From assembly GCF_900585905.1 (NCBI RefSeq), contig NZ_UTVH01000001.1, positions 682,001 through 746,000 on the forward strand: a stretch of 64,000 nt of DNA, in the 5' to 3' direction. The stretch is from Pseudomonas viridiflava. GTDB taxonomy: Bacteria > Pseudomonadota > Gammaproteobacteria > Pseudomonadales > Pseudomonadaceae. A program made the position numbers and the translations under genes. Shown piece after piece: positions 30,857 to 39,863 of this stretch (position 1 is the stretch's first letter; each line of letters starts with the position of its first letter). Under the pieces are notes generated by a model. That model was not told the origin of the DNA and made no database searches. It saw only the letters and a program-made list of their open reading frames with translations.

Positions 30857-32844
30857 TGGCAGACAAGTTCCAGCTCAAGGCGTTGATCACCGGCGTCGAC
30901 AAGCTGTCGCCCAAGCTCGCCGGTATCCGGAAGAACATCGCTGGCTTCAAGAAGGGGATCGATAAAACTGGTCTCGGTAAAATCGGCTTCAGTGATCTAG
31001 TGACGGGTGGTGCGCTGGCTGCGCCATTCGTGGCTGGCGCGCGCGCCGCGATCGACTTCGAATCACAGATGGCCGACGTCAAGAAGGTGGTCGACTTCAA
31101 GACGCCGGACCAGTTCAAGCAGATGGGCGATGACATAGGCCGGATGTCTGAGCGCTTGCCCATGGCGGCCGGCGACATTGCCAAGATCGTCGCGGCGGGT
31201 GGCCAGTCAGGCATCGCACGCGAAGAGTTGCTTGGCTTCGCTGAAGCCGCAGTGAAGATGGGCATCGCCTTTGATCAGACCGCCGACGAAAGCGGCGACA
31301 TGATGGCCAAGTGGCGGACGTCGTTCAAGATGACCCAGGTCGATGTGGTTGGGCTGGCCGACAAGATCAACTATCTGGGCAACACCGGCCCAGCCAACAC
31401 CAAGCAGATTTCAGATATCGTCACCCGCATCGGCCCGCTGGGTGCAATTGCGGGCCTGGCATCCGGCCAGATTGCTGCGCTGGGTGCAACGATGGCGGGG
31501 GTCGGCATTGAGCAGGAGGTTGCTGCCACTGGCATCAAGAATTTCATGCTAGCCATGACGAAAGGCTCCGCTGCCACCAAGGGACAACAGCAGGCATTCA
31601 AGGCGCTGCGACTTGATTCGAAGGCGGTATCGAAGGGCATGCAGAAGGATGCGCAAGGCACCCTGCTTGACGTACTCAAACGAGTGAAGAGCATTGCGCC
31701 GGACAAGCAGGCTGGATTGCTGACCACGCTGTTTGGCAGTGAGTCAGTGGGCGCCATTGCGCCGCTGCTGACTAACTTGGAGCTGCTCGAAAGCAACCTG
31801 AAGAAGGTCACAGACCAAAAGCAATACAGCGGATCCATGGATAAGGAGTACGCGTCCAGAGCCGCCACTACCGCGAATAACTTGCAGCTGATGCGCAACG
31901 CTGCGGCAAGCGTAGCCCGGGCGATCGGCAATGCGTTGCTGCCAACGATAAACGCGGTCACCAACGAACTGCGCCCGATGATCTCGAACGTCAGTGAGCT
32001 GGTCGCCGCAAACCCCAACCTAGTGCGCGGACTGCTGGCGGCGGGCGCGGCGTTCACCGCCATTCGTGCCGCAGCTTTGGTAGCCACGGTGGCTGTGCGC
32101 ATCATGGGGATTGCCTTTGCCGCTACTCCGGTTGGCATCATCGCCGTTGCGATAGCCGCTGCGGCTGGACTCATCATCGCCAACTGGGAAACGGTAGGGC
32201 CCTTCTTCACCGCGTTGTGGGAGTTGATCAAGGCAATGACAACACCCTTCATGGGCTTCATGAAAAAGGTATTCGATTGGTCGCCGTTGGGGGTAATCGT
32301 CAAAAACTGGACGCCAATCGTTGCCTGGTTCAAGGGCATGTTCGACAAGATCAAGCCATACATTGAACCCATTATGAAGCTGATGGGGCTGGAGGATGGT
32401 GGGCCGGGATTGACTGCCAAAGTGCAGCAGGCAGCAGATGAGCAGCGGCAGCGCAATGCGGGCCCGGGCGGGGGAACGGGAGCTTTCTTGAAACCCGATG
32501 CACCGCAGATGGTCATGAGCCGGCAGGCGATGACGAACATTTCGATGGGCATTCCAAGCAACGGCGCCTTGTTGAGCAGGCCGTCTTTACCCGCGCCGGT
32601 GAATCTGCTGAGCACGCCATCTCTTCCCGCTGCAGGCAGCTTGCTGAGCAAGTCACCCTTGCCAGCGCCTGGCAGCTTGCTCACGCAGTCGGCCGCAGCC
32701 AGTGCGACCAAGCTTCAGGGGGAGCTCAACATTAACCTGACCGGCGCGCCGCCTGGCACGCGAGTCGAGCAGCCTAAAACCAATCAGCCCGGCCTAACCG
32801 TGACACCACGGGTCGGGTACCGGACGCTCAGCGCGGGAGGATAG
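30856..32844 (+). CDS. Tail tape measure protein
   Basis: A 662-residue protein. The N-terminal ~350 residues follow the TP901-type tape measure pattern (FESQMADVKKVVDF, MGIAFDQTADESGDMMAKWR, LPTINAVTNELRP). Hydrophobic segments at about 395-440 (AALVATVAVRIMGIAFAATP, GIIAVAIAAAAGLIIANW) are usual. A Pro/Leu/Ser repeat region near 580-615 (LLSRPSLPAPVNLLSTPSLP) is a tandem degenerate repeat. By the rule of about 0.15 nm per residue the tail would be about 100 nm. The start overlaps the preceding stop. Confidence 0.92.
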   Translation: MADKFQLKALITGVDKLSPKLAGIRKNIAGFKKGIDKTGLGKIGFSDLVTGGALAAPFVAGARAAIDFESQMADVKKVVDFKTPDQFKQMGDDIGRMSERLPMAAGDIAKIVAAGGQSGIAREELLGFAEAAVKMGIAFDQTADESGDMMAKWRTSFKMTQVDVVGLADKINYLGNTGPANTKQISDIVTRIGPLGAIAGLASGQIAALGATMAGVGIEQEVAATGIKNFMLAMTKGSAATKGQQQAFKALRLDSKAVSKGMQKDAQGTLLDVLKRVKSIAPDKQAGLLTTLFGSESVGAIAPLLTNLELLESNLKKVTDQKQYSGSMDKEYASRAATTANNLQLMRNAAASVARAIGNALLPTINAVTNELRPMISNVSELVAANPNLVRGLLAAGAAFTAIRAAALVATVAVRIMGIAFAATPVGIIAVAIAAAAGLIIANWETVGPFFTALWELIKAMTTPFMGFMKKVFDWSPLGVIVKNWTPIVAWFKGMFDKIKPYIEPIMKLMGLEDGGPGLTAKVQQAADEQRQRNAGPGGGTGAFLKPDAPQMVMSRQAMTNISMGIPSNGALLSRPSLPAPVNLLSTPSLPAAGSLLSKSPLPAPGSLLTQSAAASATKLQGELNINLTGAPPGTRVEQPKTNQPGLTVTPRVGYRTLSAGG

Positions 32845-32847
32845 TCA

Positions 32848-34155
32848 GTGGCAACAACGTGGCGAGAAAGTCTGCTGCCCGCGTCCTTTCGCGGTATTCG
32901 GTTTGTCATCGACTCATCGTCTGTTCCGGTCGGCCGCAAGGGGCAGCTTCACGAATACCCCCAGCGGGATGAACCTTTTTTCGAAGTCCTCGGCAAACAG
33001 GCCCAGGTGCATAAGCTGACAGCCTTCGTAATCGGGGATGACTGCTTTGAGCGTCGTGACCAGTTGCTCGAGGCGCTGGAAAAGGAGGGCGCTGGCGAGC
33101 TGGTGCACCCATGGCTGGGGCGGATGCAGGTTGAGGCGGGCGAGTGTGAGCTTCAACATGACCGCCGTGAAGGCGGGATGGCGCGGTTCGACCTGACGTT
33201 TTACCCGGAAAAGCCCCGGCAATTTCCCACGGCCAAGGCAAATACTCAGCGGCAAATCAACCAGGCATCGACGGGCGTTCTCGATTCGTCGCTGGGTCGC
33301 TACAAGTCTGCGATCGCAAAAATTGATGCGGCCCGAATCAATATCGGTGCGCTCCGCAATAGTTTGGCGGGTGTCTACGGTGTCATCCAGAGCCAGTTCT
33401 CTCCGTTCACATCGATCTACAGCAACGTGAGCGGTTTCGTCCAATCTCTGGTGAGTTCTCCCGCAGGGATCAGCTCAATGGTCAGCAGCTTTTTCGCGGG
33501 ATTCAAAGGGGATGGCAGCGGCAGTGGCGGCAGTAGCGGTAGCGATGGGGGCGGTGGTGCCAGCAATAGAGCTGCCGATACCGGCGTCATTGGCTATCGG
33601 TCGTCTATTGCCACAGCGACACAGCAGGCGCAGGCGGTATCGAGCATCAACACCGTCAGCCAGACCAGTGGGCGTGATACCGGCCAGGCAGCCCAGGCCA
33701 CGGCTGATCTGGTTCAGGACGCCTTGCTGGTAAAGGTTGCGCTGGTCGTCGCTGACATGCCCGTGGCAAGCGGGATCCAGCCCACGACATCCACACCCGC
33801 GCTGGATCAGCAGTTGATCCAGCCGGTGGAACGTCCTGAGGTGCCGGTCGCGAATGACGTAGTGGAACTGCGAGACACGCTGAGCACCGCGATCTGGGAA
33901 GCATCTTTGAAAGCAGATCCGGATCACTACCAGAAGCTGAACACTTTGCGCGTCGCTTTGATCAGCCACCTCAACGCGGTGGCTGCCTCAGGCGTCCGTC
34001 TGGTTGACATTAAGCCGAGCGAGTCACTGCCCGCACTGGTGCTAGCTTACCGACGTTTCGGTGATGCCACGCGCTCTGGCGAAGTGGTGCAGCGAAACCG
34101 TATCACCCACCCGGGCTTCGTGCCGCCGGTAAATCTGAAGGTCGCACAGGAGTAA
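32848..34155 (+). CDS. DNA circularisation N-terminal domain protein (Mu gp43/N-like)
   Basis: A 435-residue baseplate-hub related protein with GTG start. The N-terminus WRESLLPASFRGIRFVIDSS, then FEVLGKQAQVHKLTAFVIGDD and RFDLTFYPEKPRQFP are typical of the Mu N / DNA_circ_N family. The middle holds Gly/Ser-rich low complexity (about residues 214-232). Confidence 0.9.
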   Translation: MATTWRESLLPASFRGIRFVIDSSSVPVGRKGQLHEYPQRDEPFFEVLGKQAQVHKLTAFVIGDDCFERRDQLLEALEKEGAGELVHPWLGRMQVEAGECELQHDRREGGMARFDLTFYPEKPRQFPTAKANTQRQINQASTGVLDSSLGRYKSAIAKIDAARINIGALRNSLAGVYGVIQSQFSPFTSIYSNVSGFVQSLVSSPAGISSMVSSFFAGFKGDGSGSGGSSGSDGGGGASNRAADTGVIGYRSSIATATQQAQAVSSINTVSQTSGRDTGQAAQATADLVQDALLVKVALVVADMPVASGIQPTTSTPALDQQLIQPVERPEVPVANDVVELRDTLSTAIWEASLKADPDHYQKLNTLRVALISHLNAVAASGVRLVDIKPSESLPALVLAYRRFGDATRSGEVVQRNRITHPGFVPPVNLKVAQE

Positions 34156-34159
34156 CCCG

Positions 34160-35266
34160 ATGGACGAGGCCAATGCTGTGACCTTAACGGTCGACGGCCT
34201 GGATTATGGCGGCTGGAAATCGGTCGAGATCTCGGCTGGAATCGAGCGCCAGGCCCGCGACTTTCGGTTGGGGATCACGTGGAAGTGGCCAGGGCAGAAA
34301 GTGTCGGTGCCGATCAAAAAGGGTGCGCGATGCGAAGTCAGCATCGGCCGGGACCTGGTGCTGACCGGGTGGGTGTTCGCTACGCCCATCAGCTACGACG
34401 ACAACCAGTCGACCGTGTCAGTCAGCGGGCGGTCGCTCACGGCCGACCTGGTTGACTGCGCCGCGGTGAATAAGCCCGGCCAATGGAAAAAGCAGGGTGT
34501 GCTGAGCATCGTCAAAGCGCTGACCGCCCCTTACTCAGTGGCGGTGCGCAGCGAAATTCCAGAAACCAGCAAGCTTTCCGACCACACCATCGAGCCGGGC
34601 GAAACGGTATTCGAATCCATCGACCGTCTCCTGACGTTGTTCCGGGTTTTCTCAACCGATGATGCGCAGGGCCGGGTGGTGCTGGCTATGCCCGGCAGCG
34701 AAGGGCAGGCGGCGGATCGCTTGGAGGTTGGCAAAAACATCCTCAGCGGCGACGCCGGGCTCGACTTCTCCGACGTTTTTTCCGAATACCGCGTCATTGG
34801 GCAGCGCAGCGGCACGGACGAGGATTTCGGGAAAACAGTTTCGGAGGTGTCAGCCTCAGCGACGGATGACCGAACCGGCCGCACCAGAGTGCTGCTGCTT
34901 CACGAGTCGGGCCAGCTGACTACAGAACTTGCCCAGGCGCGCGCCAACTGGGAGCGCGGCAACCGCATGGGCAAAGCGATGAGCACCACCTACAAGGTGC
35001 AGGGCTGGCGACAGTCGAACGGCGCGCTATGGCGGCACAACATGGTGGTGCGAGTTGTTGACCCGATCATCGGCTTCGACCGCGACATGTTGATCGCCGA
35101 AATCACCTACTCCCTGACCGATCAAGGAATGGTCACCACCATGGTGGTGGGCCCGCCCGATGGGTTTGAACCAGAACCGTTCGATCCGCGCAAACGACGA
35201 AAGCTAAAAAAGGGCGACGACGAATTTGAATACCTGCTGCCTGCTGACTGGGGAAAGAAAAAATGA
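34160..35266 (+). CDS. Baseplate hub protein (Mu gp44/P-like)
   Basis: A 368-residue protein: VTLTVDGLDYGGWKSVEISAG at the N-terminus, TGWVFATPISYDDNQSTVSV, and MSTTYKVQGWRQSNGALWRH near residue 275 match Mu P, the central hub. The C-terminus ends in a charged KRRKLKKGDDEF stretch. It overlaps the next gene by four bases. Confidence 0.9.
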   Translation: MDEANAVTLTVDGLDYGGWKSVEISAGIERQARDFRLGITWKWPGQKVSVPIKKGARCEVSIGRDLVLTGWVFATPISYDDNQSTVSVSGRSLTADLVDCAAVNKPGQWKKQGVLSIVKALTAPYSVAVRSEIPETSKLSDHTIEPGETVFESIDRLLTLFRVFSTDDAQGRVVLAMPGSEGQAADRLEVGKNILSGDAGLDFSDVFSEYRVIGQRSGTDEDFGKTVSEVSASATDDRTGRTRVLLLHESGQLTTELAQARANWERGNRMGKAMSTTYKVQGWRQSNGALWRHNMVVRVVDPIIGFDRDMLIAEITYSLTDQGMVTTMVVGPPDGFEPEPFDPRKRRKLKKGDDEFEYLLPADWGKKK

Positions 35267-35772
35267 GTCTTCTCAATAGCATCCTGGTGCGCGGGACGGT
35301 GGTGCTGGCCAACGCTGCCACGATGATGCAGTCGCTGCAGATGCGCCTGACCGCAGGGGAGGTCAAGGACGATCTTGAACATTTCGAGCCCTACGGCTTC
35401 ACCAGCAACCCATTGCCGGGCGCCGAGGCCATCACTGCGTTTCTCGGCGGTGACCGGTCGCACGGGGTGGTTCTGGTGGTTGCTGACCGGCGTTACCGCA
35501 TCAAGGCTTTGGAGTCGGGCGAGGTTGCCATCTCCACTGACGAGGGCGACAAAATCCACTTCAAGCGCGGAAGGATCATCGATATCGAAACCGGCACGCT
35601 GAACATCAAAGCGGCCATAGCAGTGAACTTTGATACGCCTCAGATCACGCAGACTGGATTGATCACCTCTGATGGAGACCAGATCGCGGCGGGAGTCAGT
35701 CAAGTAAATCATCCGCACTCAGGTGTCCAGAGTGGTAATGGCCAGAGCGGCCCGCCGGTTGGAGGACAGTGA
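35263..35772 (+). CDS. Baseplate spike protein (Mu gp45-like)
   Basis: A 169-residue protein. The body (LQMRLTAGEVKDDLEHFEPYGF, AITAFLGGDRSHGVVLVV) and a beta-helical C-terminus with NHPHSGVQSGNGQSGPP resemble Mu gp45, the membrane-piercing spike. The HxH-like motif (HPHSG) near the C-terminus probably coordinates the apex metal. Confidence 0.9.
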   Translation: MSLLNSILVRGTVVLANAATMMQSLQMRLTAGEVKDDLEHFEPYGFTSNPLPGAEAITAFLGGDRSHGVVLVVADRRYRIKALESGEVAISTDEGDKIHFKRGRIIDIETGTLNIKAAIAVNFDTPQITQTGLITSDGDQIAAGVSQVNHPHSGVQSGNGQSGPPVGGQ

Positions 35773-36170
35773 TGGTACTCGCCGGCACATTCGAAGCATC
35801 GCTGTTGCGCTCTGTGGTCATCAGCCTATTCACCTGGCGCCGAGCTGGTCCTGACGATCCCCTTGATGACGATGAGCGCTACGGCTGGTGGGGCGACACT
35901 TTCCCGTCCGTAGCGGATGACCGTATCGGCTCCAGGTTGTGGCTGCTGCGGCGGGTGCGACTCAATGCGGCCACCCGTCGCGATGCTGAGTTCTACGCGC
36001 GCGAGGCCCTGCAATGGCTCGTCGATGACGGGCTTGTCCTCGCTATAGAAATAATTACTGAACAGGTGGAGATCAACCGCTTGAATCTCGGCGTGGTGCT
36101 GACCGTTTCGACGGGGCAAACCGTGCGCCTCAACGCTTCCGACCAGTGGCAGGTGATCTATGCCGTTTGA
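35772..36170 (+). CDS. Baseplate wedge protein (GP46 family)
   Basis: A 132-residue protein: FTWRRAGPDDPLDDDERYGWWGD, GSRLWLLRRVRLNAATRRDAEF-type (SRLWLLRRVRLNAAT) and EALQWLVDDGLV are hallmarks of Mu gp46. ATG 35772 overlaps the previous stop; a GTG one codon earlier is possible. Confidence 0.9.
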   Translation: MVLAGTFEASLLRSVVISLFTWRRAGPDDPLDDDERYGWWGDTFPSVADDRIGSRLWLLRRVRLNAATRRDAEFYAREALQWLVDDGLVLAIEIITEQVEINRLNLGVVLTVSTGQTVRLNASDQWQVIYAV

Positions 36171-37200
36171 AACTCCTACGCTGCCCCAGCTGCTCAGCCG
36201 TACCGGTACAGATCTGGCCGGCGATTCGCTGCGCCAGTCCGATGCGCAGGTGTTGGCGCGGGCGCACAGTGGCGCGGCATATGGACTGTATGGTTATCAA
36301 AAATGGATTGCCCAGCAGATATTGCCTGACACTGCCGAGGAAGAAACGCTCGTGCGTCTGGCAGCGCTGCGCCTGGCGCAGGGCCGCAAGGCTGCTCAAC
36401 CTGCTGGCGGCAAGGCCAGTTTTATAGCCGCCGCTGGCGCGCCGCTGGATGTCAATACGGTGCTCCAGGCCGGTGATGGCCGTGCCTACCGCATCATCGC
36501 GTCAATGGTCACCGTAGCGGGTACCAACACGGCGGAAATTGAAGCCGTCGATGCCGGGGTGTTAGGCAACGCTCAGGCTGGTCTGGCACTGACTGCGGTT
36601 CAACCGATCGAGGGCATCAACAGCACATTCACTGTCTTGGCCGAAGGACTGACCGGCGGGGTAGCCCAGGAAAGCATCGAGGCACTGCGCGCCCGGGTCA
36701 TTCGTTCCTACCAGGTCATACCCCACGGCGGCAACAAAGACGACTATGTCACCTGGGCGCTTGAGGTTCCGGGTGTTACGCGTGCTTGGTGCGTCCGTCG
36801 CTACATGGGGCCCGGCACTGTCGCGGTGTTCATCATGCGCGACGACGACGCGAACCCGGTGCCTAACGCCGGGCTTCTGGCCGAGGTCTGGGCCTACATC
36901 GAAAGCCGGCGGCCCGTCACTGCCGAGCTCTACGTGCTCGCTCCGGTGCAGAAGCCGATCGTCTACCGAATCAAACTGACGCCTGATACGGCTGTGGTGC
37001 GCGCTGCGGTCGAGTTGCAACTGATCGACCTGCACAACCGCGAGGCGGGTCTGGGTGAAACGCTGCTGCTCACGCACATGGCTGAGGCTGTCAGCGGCTC
37101 GACAGGCGAGAACGACCACGTTCTGGTGTTTCCAAATGCGAACCAGGTTCCGGCTACTAATGAGCTGCTGACCTATGGGGGTGTCGTTTGGCTGCCATAA
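36160..37200 (+). CDS. Baseplate J-like protein (Mu gp47)
   Basis: A 346-residue wedge protein. PTLPQLLSRTGTDLAGDSLRQ, KWIAQQILPDTAEEETLVRLA, then GTNTAEIEAVDAGVLGNAQAG and the late PGVTRAWCVRRYMGPGTVAV identify the baseplate J family. Overlaps both neighbours. Confidence 0.92.
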   Translation: MPFETPTLPQLLSRTGTDLAGDSLRQSDAQVLARAHSGAAYGLYGYQKWIAQQILPDTAEEETLVRLAALRLAQGRKAAQPAGGKASFIAAAGAPLDVNTVLQAGDGRAYRIIASMVTVAGTNTAEIEAVDAGVLGNAQAGLALTAVQPIEGINSTFTVLAEGLTGGVAQESIEALRARVIRSYQVIPHGGNKDDYVTWALEVPGVTRAWCVRRYMGPGTVAVFIMRDDDANPVPNAGLLAEVWAYIESRRPVTAELYVLAPVQKPIVYRIKLTPDTAVVRAAVELQLIDLHNREAGLGETLLLTHMAEAVSGSTGENDHVLVFPNANQVPATNELLTYGGVVWLP

Positions 37201-37787
37201 GAACAGCGGGCGAATACGCCGCTCAGCTCCGCGCACTCTTGCCGCATGGGCCTGCGTGGGAACCGGAGCAGGTGCCCGAGGTGGATCAGGTTATCCAGGG
37301 GCTTGCTATTGAGCTGGCCCGCATTGACTTGCGAGCCTTCGACCTGCTGAACGAGATGGACCCAGCAGGCGTTAGCGAGCTGGTCCCTGATTGGGAAAAG
37401 GTCATGAACCTGCCTGATCCCTGCCTGGGGCTGAACCCGACATTCGAGGATCGGCGGCTTTCAGTTCGACAGCGATTGGTTGCTGTGGGCGGGCAGACCC
37501 CGGCGTTCTACGTCGATATCGCAGTCAAGCAGGGTTATCCCGACGCAACCGTCACTGAGTATCGGGCGCCCCGAATGGGGCGTTCTCGTTTCGGCAGCGC
37601 GCACTTCGGCACATGGAATGTTCAGTTTATGTGGACGCTCAACACAGGCGGGCGAAAGCGCCAGGGCAGGCGCTTTGGCGTCAGCTACTGGGGCGAGCGC
37701 TTCGGCGCCAATCCAGGCACCGCGATCGAATGCCTCATCCGCCGAGCAGCACCTGCGCAAACGGTTGAGCACATCAATTTTCAATAG
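37188..37787 (+). CDS. DUF2313 / YmfQ-like baseplate protein (Mu gp48)
   Basis: A 199-residue protein with a TTG start. YAAQLRALLPHGPAWE, IELARIDLRAFDLLNEMDP, LVPDWEKVMNLPDPC and the late RFGSAHFGTW are typical of the gp48 family that links baseplate and tail fibre. The stop is followed after 11 bases by the fibre gene. Confidence 0.9.
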   Translation: MAAIRTAGEYAAQLRALLPHGPAWEPEQVPEVDQVIQGLAIELARIDLRAFDLLNEMDPAGVSELVPDWEKVMNLPDPCLGLNPTFEDRRLSVRQRLVAVGGQTPAFYVDIAVKQGYPDATVTEYRAPRMGRSRFGSAHFGTWNVQFMWTLNTGGRKRQGRRFGVSYWGERFGANPGTAIECLIRRAAPAQTVEHINFQ

Positions 37788-37798
37788 GAATCTGGCTT

Positions 37799-38653
37799 GT
37801 GGATTATCCAAAAAGCGTACCCAGCATCGGACTGGTAAACGGCAAGTTTGTTGACGAAGACACCGCCACTGGCGCGCCTGGCTCGCTGATCCCCGCAGCG
37901 TGGGGCAACGCGATCACTGATGAAATCAAAGCTGTTATTACTGCAGCGGGGTTGGATCCGGAAGAAGGCAACAACACCCAGCTCGCGGACGCACTTCGCC
38001 GACAGGGCGGTCGTCTTCTCGGCGTTAAAACGTTCACATCGAGCGGGACTTATACCCCGACGGCCGGAACCACAAGCATTGTGGTCGAGGCTGTTGGCGG
38101 GGGAGGTGGCGGTGGCGGCACAGGGGTTACCGCGTCAGGCTCGCAAGCGGCAGGGGCTGGAGGTGGCGGCGGTTACTATGCAGTTGGGCGGTTCGCGATT
38201 GGCTCGACCCCTCTCGCGGTTGCCGTCGGCGCGGGCGGCTCCGGCGGATCGAACTCGGTGGCTGGATCTGCCGGTGGCGTGACGTCTCTCGGCTCCCTCA
38301 TTTCGGCAGGCGGTGGCTACGGTGCCGCCGTCGCACCAGCTCTGGCTACCACTTCCAACACGATTTATGGCGGGGCCAAGGGAGGCAATGCCAACAGCAG
38401 CCCGAATGTGTATGGCTCCACCGGCGCCGATGGCGGCCCAGGGCTTGGCCTCAACGGATCGTTGTTTTCCGGCCCCGGCGGTGCAAGTGGGAAAGGCGGT
38501 GCAGGCGCCAGCAGCGTGGGGCAAAACAACTCGGGCATGGCTGCTACCAACAGCGGTGCTGGCGGGTCGGGAGGCTGTGCTGCTGGCGCCGGTTCCTCAT
38601 ATTCCGGCGGCGCCGGTTACCGAGGCGTATTAATCATTCATGAATACACCTGA
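37799..38653 (+). CDS. Tail fibre with glycine-rich adhesin domain
   Basis: A 284-residue protein with GTG start. The N-terminal ~80 residues (MDYPKSVPSIGLVNGKFVDE, AAWGNAITDEIKAVITAAGL) form a short attachment region. A domain beginning VKTFTSSGTYTPTAGTTSI is followed by about 170 residues of glycine-rich repeats. Repeated Gly runs (AVGGGGGGGG, AGGGGGYYAVG, SGPGGASGKGGAG) suggest a polyglycine-rich adhesin fold as in phage gp38-type adhesins. It is probably the receptor-binding fibre. Confidence 0.85.
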   Translation: MDYPKSVPSIGLVNGKFVDEDTATGAPGSLIPAAWGNAITDEIKAVITAAGLDPEEGNNTQLADALRRQGGRLLGVKTFTSSGTYTPTAGTTSIVVEAVGGGGGGGGTGVTASGSQAAGAGGGGGYYAVGRFAIGSTPLAVAVGAGGSGGSNSVAGSAGGVTSLGSLISAGGGYGAAVAPALATTSNTIYGGAKGGNANSSPNVYGSTGADGGPGLGLNGSLFSGPGGASGKGGAGASSVGQNNSGMAATNSGAGGSGGCAAGAGSSYSGGAGYRGVLIIHEYT

Positions 38654-38663
38654 GGCCACTGCC

Positions 38664-39098
38664 ATGAATCATCTTAAAGTTTACGCGCGCGTTGAGAATG
38701 GTGTTGTCCAGGAAGTTATTCAGCCGCTCAATGATCTTGATGGGGTCGAATATCCCATTGAGGAAAGATATCCCGTCCAGGTCCTGGAGCAACTGGTTGA
38801 GATCACTGGGTTGAGTCCCCAGCCAGATCAGGGATGGACCTATGGAAAAAATGTTTTCAAGGCGCCTACTCCTTGGGAGTCGAGTCCGGAAGAAACGTTG
38901 CAAATCAACCAGGTTTCGCAGCGCTACCACTTGGATCAGGCGTCTCAAGCAATGGCGCCAATGCTGGTTTCTCTGCAACTCGGCGACGCAACTGAGGAAG
39001 AGACCGCGGCCGCGAAGAAGTGGCAGGCGTACTACCGAGCGCTCAAGGTCGTTGACCTGAGCGTCGTAGAGCCCAAGTGGCCCAAAAAACCAGATTGA
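38664..39098 (+). CDS. Tail fibre assembly-like protein
   Basis: A 144-residue protein following the fibre gene. ARVENGVVQEVIQPLNDLDGV at the N-terminus, GWTYGKNVF in the middle and a helical C-terminus (ETAAAKKWQAYYRAL) match small tail fibre assembly/chaperone proteins. Start ATG 38664 has TGAGG eight bases upstream; an ATG at 38640 is possible. Confidence 0.72.
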   Translation: MNHLKVYARVENGVVQEVIQPLNDLDGVEYPIEERYPVQVLEQLVEITGLSPQPDQGWTYGKNVFKAPTPWESSPEETLQINQVSQRYHLDQASQAMAPMLVSLQLGDATEEETAAAKKWQAYYRALKVVDLSVVEPKWPKKPD

Positions 39099-39117
39099 CC
39101 GTCAGCTTTTCTCAACA

Positions 39118-39140
39118 GGCCGCCATGTGCGGCTTTTTTA
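39118..39140 (+). terminator. Terminator-like hairpin before the endolysin gene
   Basis: Stem GCCGC/GCGGC (39119-39123 with 39129-39133) followed by TTTTTT and, after a few bases, CTGGAGAAA. Layout is the same as at 30047-30070. Confidence 0.55.
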
Positions 39141-39156
39141 TTGCCTGGAGAAACAC

Positions 39157-39594
39157 ATGCCTGTCACCAATAGAGACCGGGACATCCTCGCGCGCACGCT
39201 GTGGGGCGAAGCGCGCGGGGAGGGACTGCCCGGGCAGATCGCCGTGGCCTGGTCCATTCGGAACCGTGTCGAGCTGGACCTGCACAAAGACGGCAAGCCG
39301 GACTGGTGGGGCGAGGGTTACACGGACGTGTGTCTGAAGCGGTGGCAGTTCAGCTGCTGGAACACGATCGATCCCAATTATTTGTTCCTCACCGGCGCCA
39401 AAGCCATCCCAGCCGCCCAACTGGCACAGGCCTACAAAGCTGCTGACCTGGTGATTTCCGGCGCCCAGCCCGACCCAACCAGCGGCGCGACCCACTACTA
39501 CGCGACCACCATGCCCAAGGCGCCGATCTGGGCCGCCAAGGCCAAGCAAACGCTGCGGCTGGGCCACCATGTTTTCTTCCGCGATGTTCCGTAA
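39157..39594 (+). CDS. Endolysin, SleB-like cell wall hydrolase
   Basis: A 145-residue muramidase-like hydrolase. LARTLWGEARGEGLPGQIAV contains the catalytic Glu of the Hydrolase_2 (SleB) family, followed by AWSIRNRV, FSCWN and GATHYYAT motifs. It lacks a signal peptide, so it needs the holin. It is far from the other lysis genes, at the end of the tail module. Start ATG 39157 follows CTGGAGAAACAC. Confidence 0.88.
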   Translation: MPVTNRDRDILARTLWGEARGEGLPGQIAVAWSIRNRVELDLHKDGKPDWWGEGYTDVCLKRWQFSCWNTIDPNYLFLTGAKAIPAAQLAQAYKAADLVISGAQPDPTSGATHYYATTMPKAPIWAAKAKQTLRLGHHVFFRDVP

Positions 39595-39644
39595 CTGCCA
39601 GGGATAAATGGCGCTTACCGTTCCCCAATGCCTTGGAGGCTGAC

Positions 39645-39863
39645 GTGCAGACAGTGACAAAAGAAGAGACCTACACCCGCGGCATGAAGGTCACGCTCGC
39701 AGTGGTTGCCAATGGCGGCAGCGTGGCGGTGCAACTCAAGGCCGGTGATACCTGGGTTACCACGGACATGTTTTACGCTGATGGCGGGTATCAGCTCAAC
39801 ATCCCGCCGGCGACCATTCGCATCGTTCCAACGACTGGCGCCAGCTTCGAGGTGTTTGCATGA
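39645..39863 (+). CDS. Small beta-rich phage protein
   Basis: A 72-residue protein, GTG start six bases after TTGGAGG. The sequence (MQTVTKEETYTRGMKVTLAVV, AVQLKAGDTWVTTDMFYADG) alternates strands and Gly/Thr turns, like a small tail-tip or decoration domain. The stop overlaps the SGNH gene (ATGA). Unknown function. Confidence 0.65.
   Translation: MQTVTKEETYTRGMKVTLAVVANGGSVAVQLKAGDTWVTTDMFYADGGYQLNIPPATIRIVPTTGASFEVFA

Noticed and set aside
31371..32711. 446-codon minus frame antisense to the tape measure gene
   Set aside because: Unnatural composition rich in Ser, Pro and Met; the tape measure assignment is firm.
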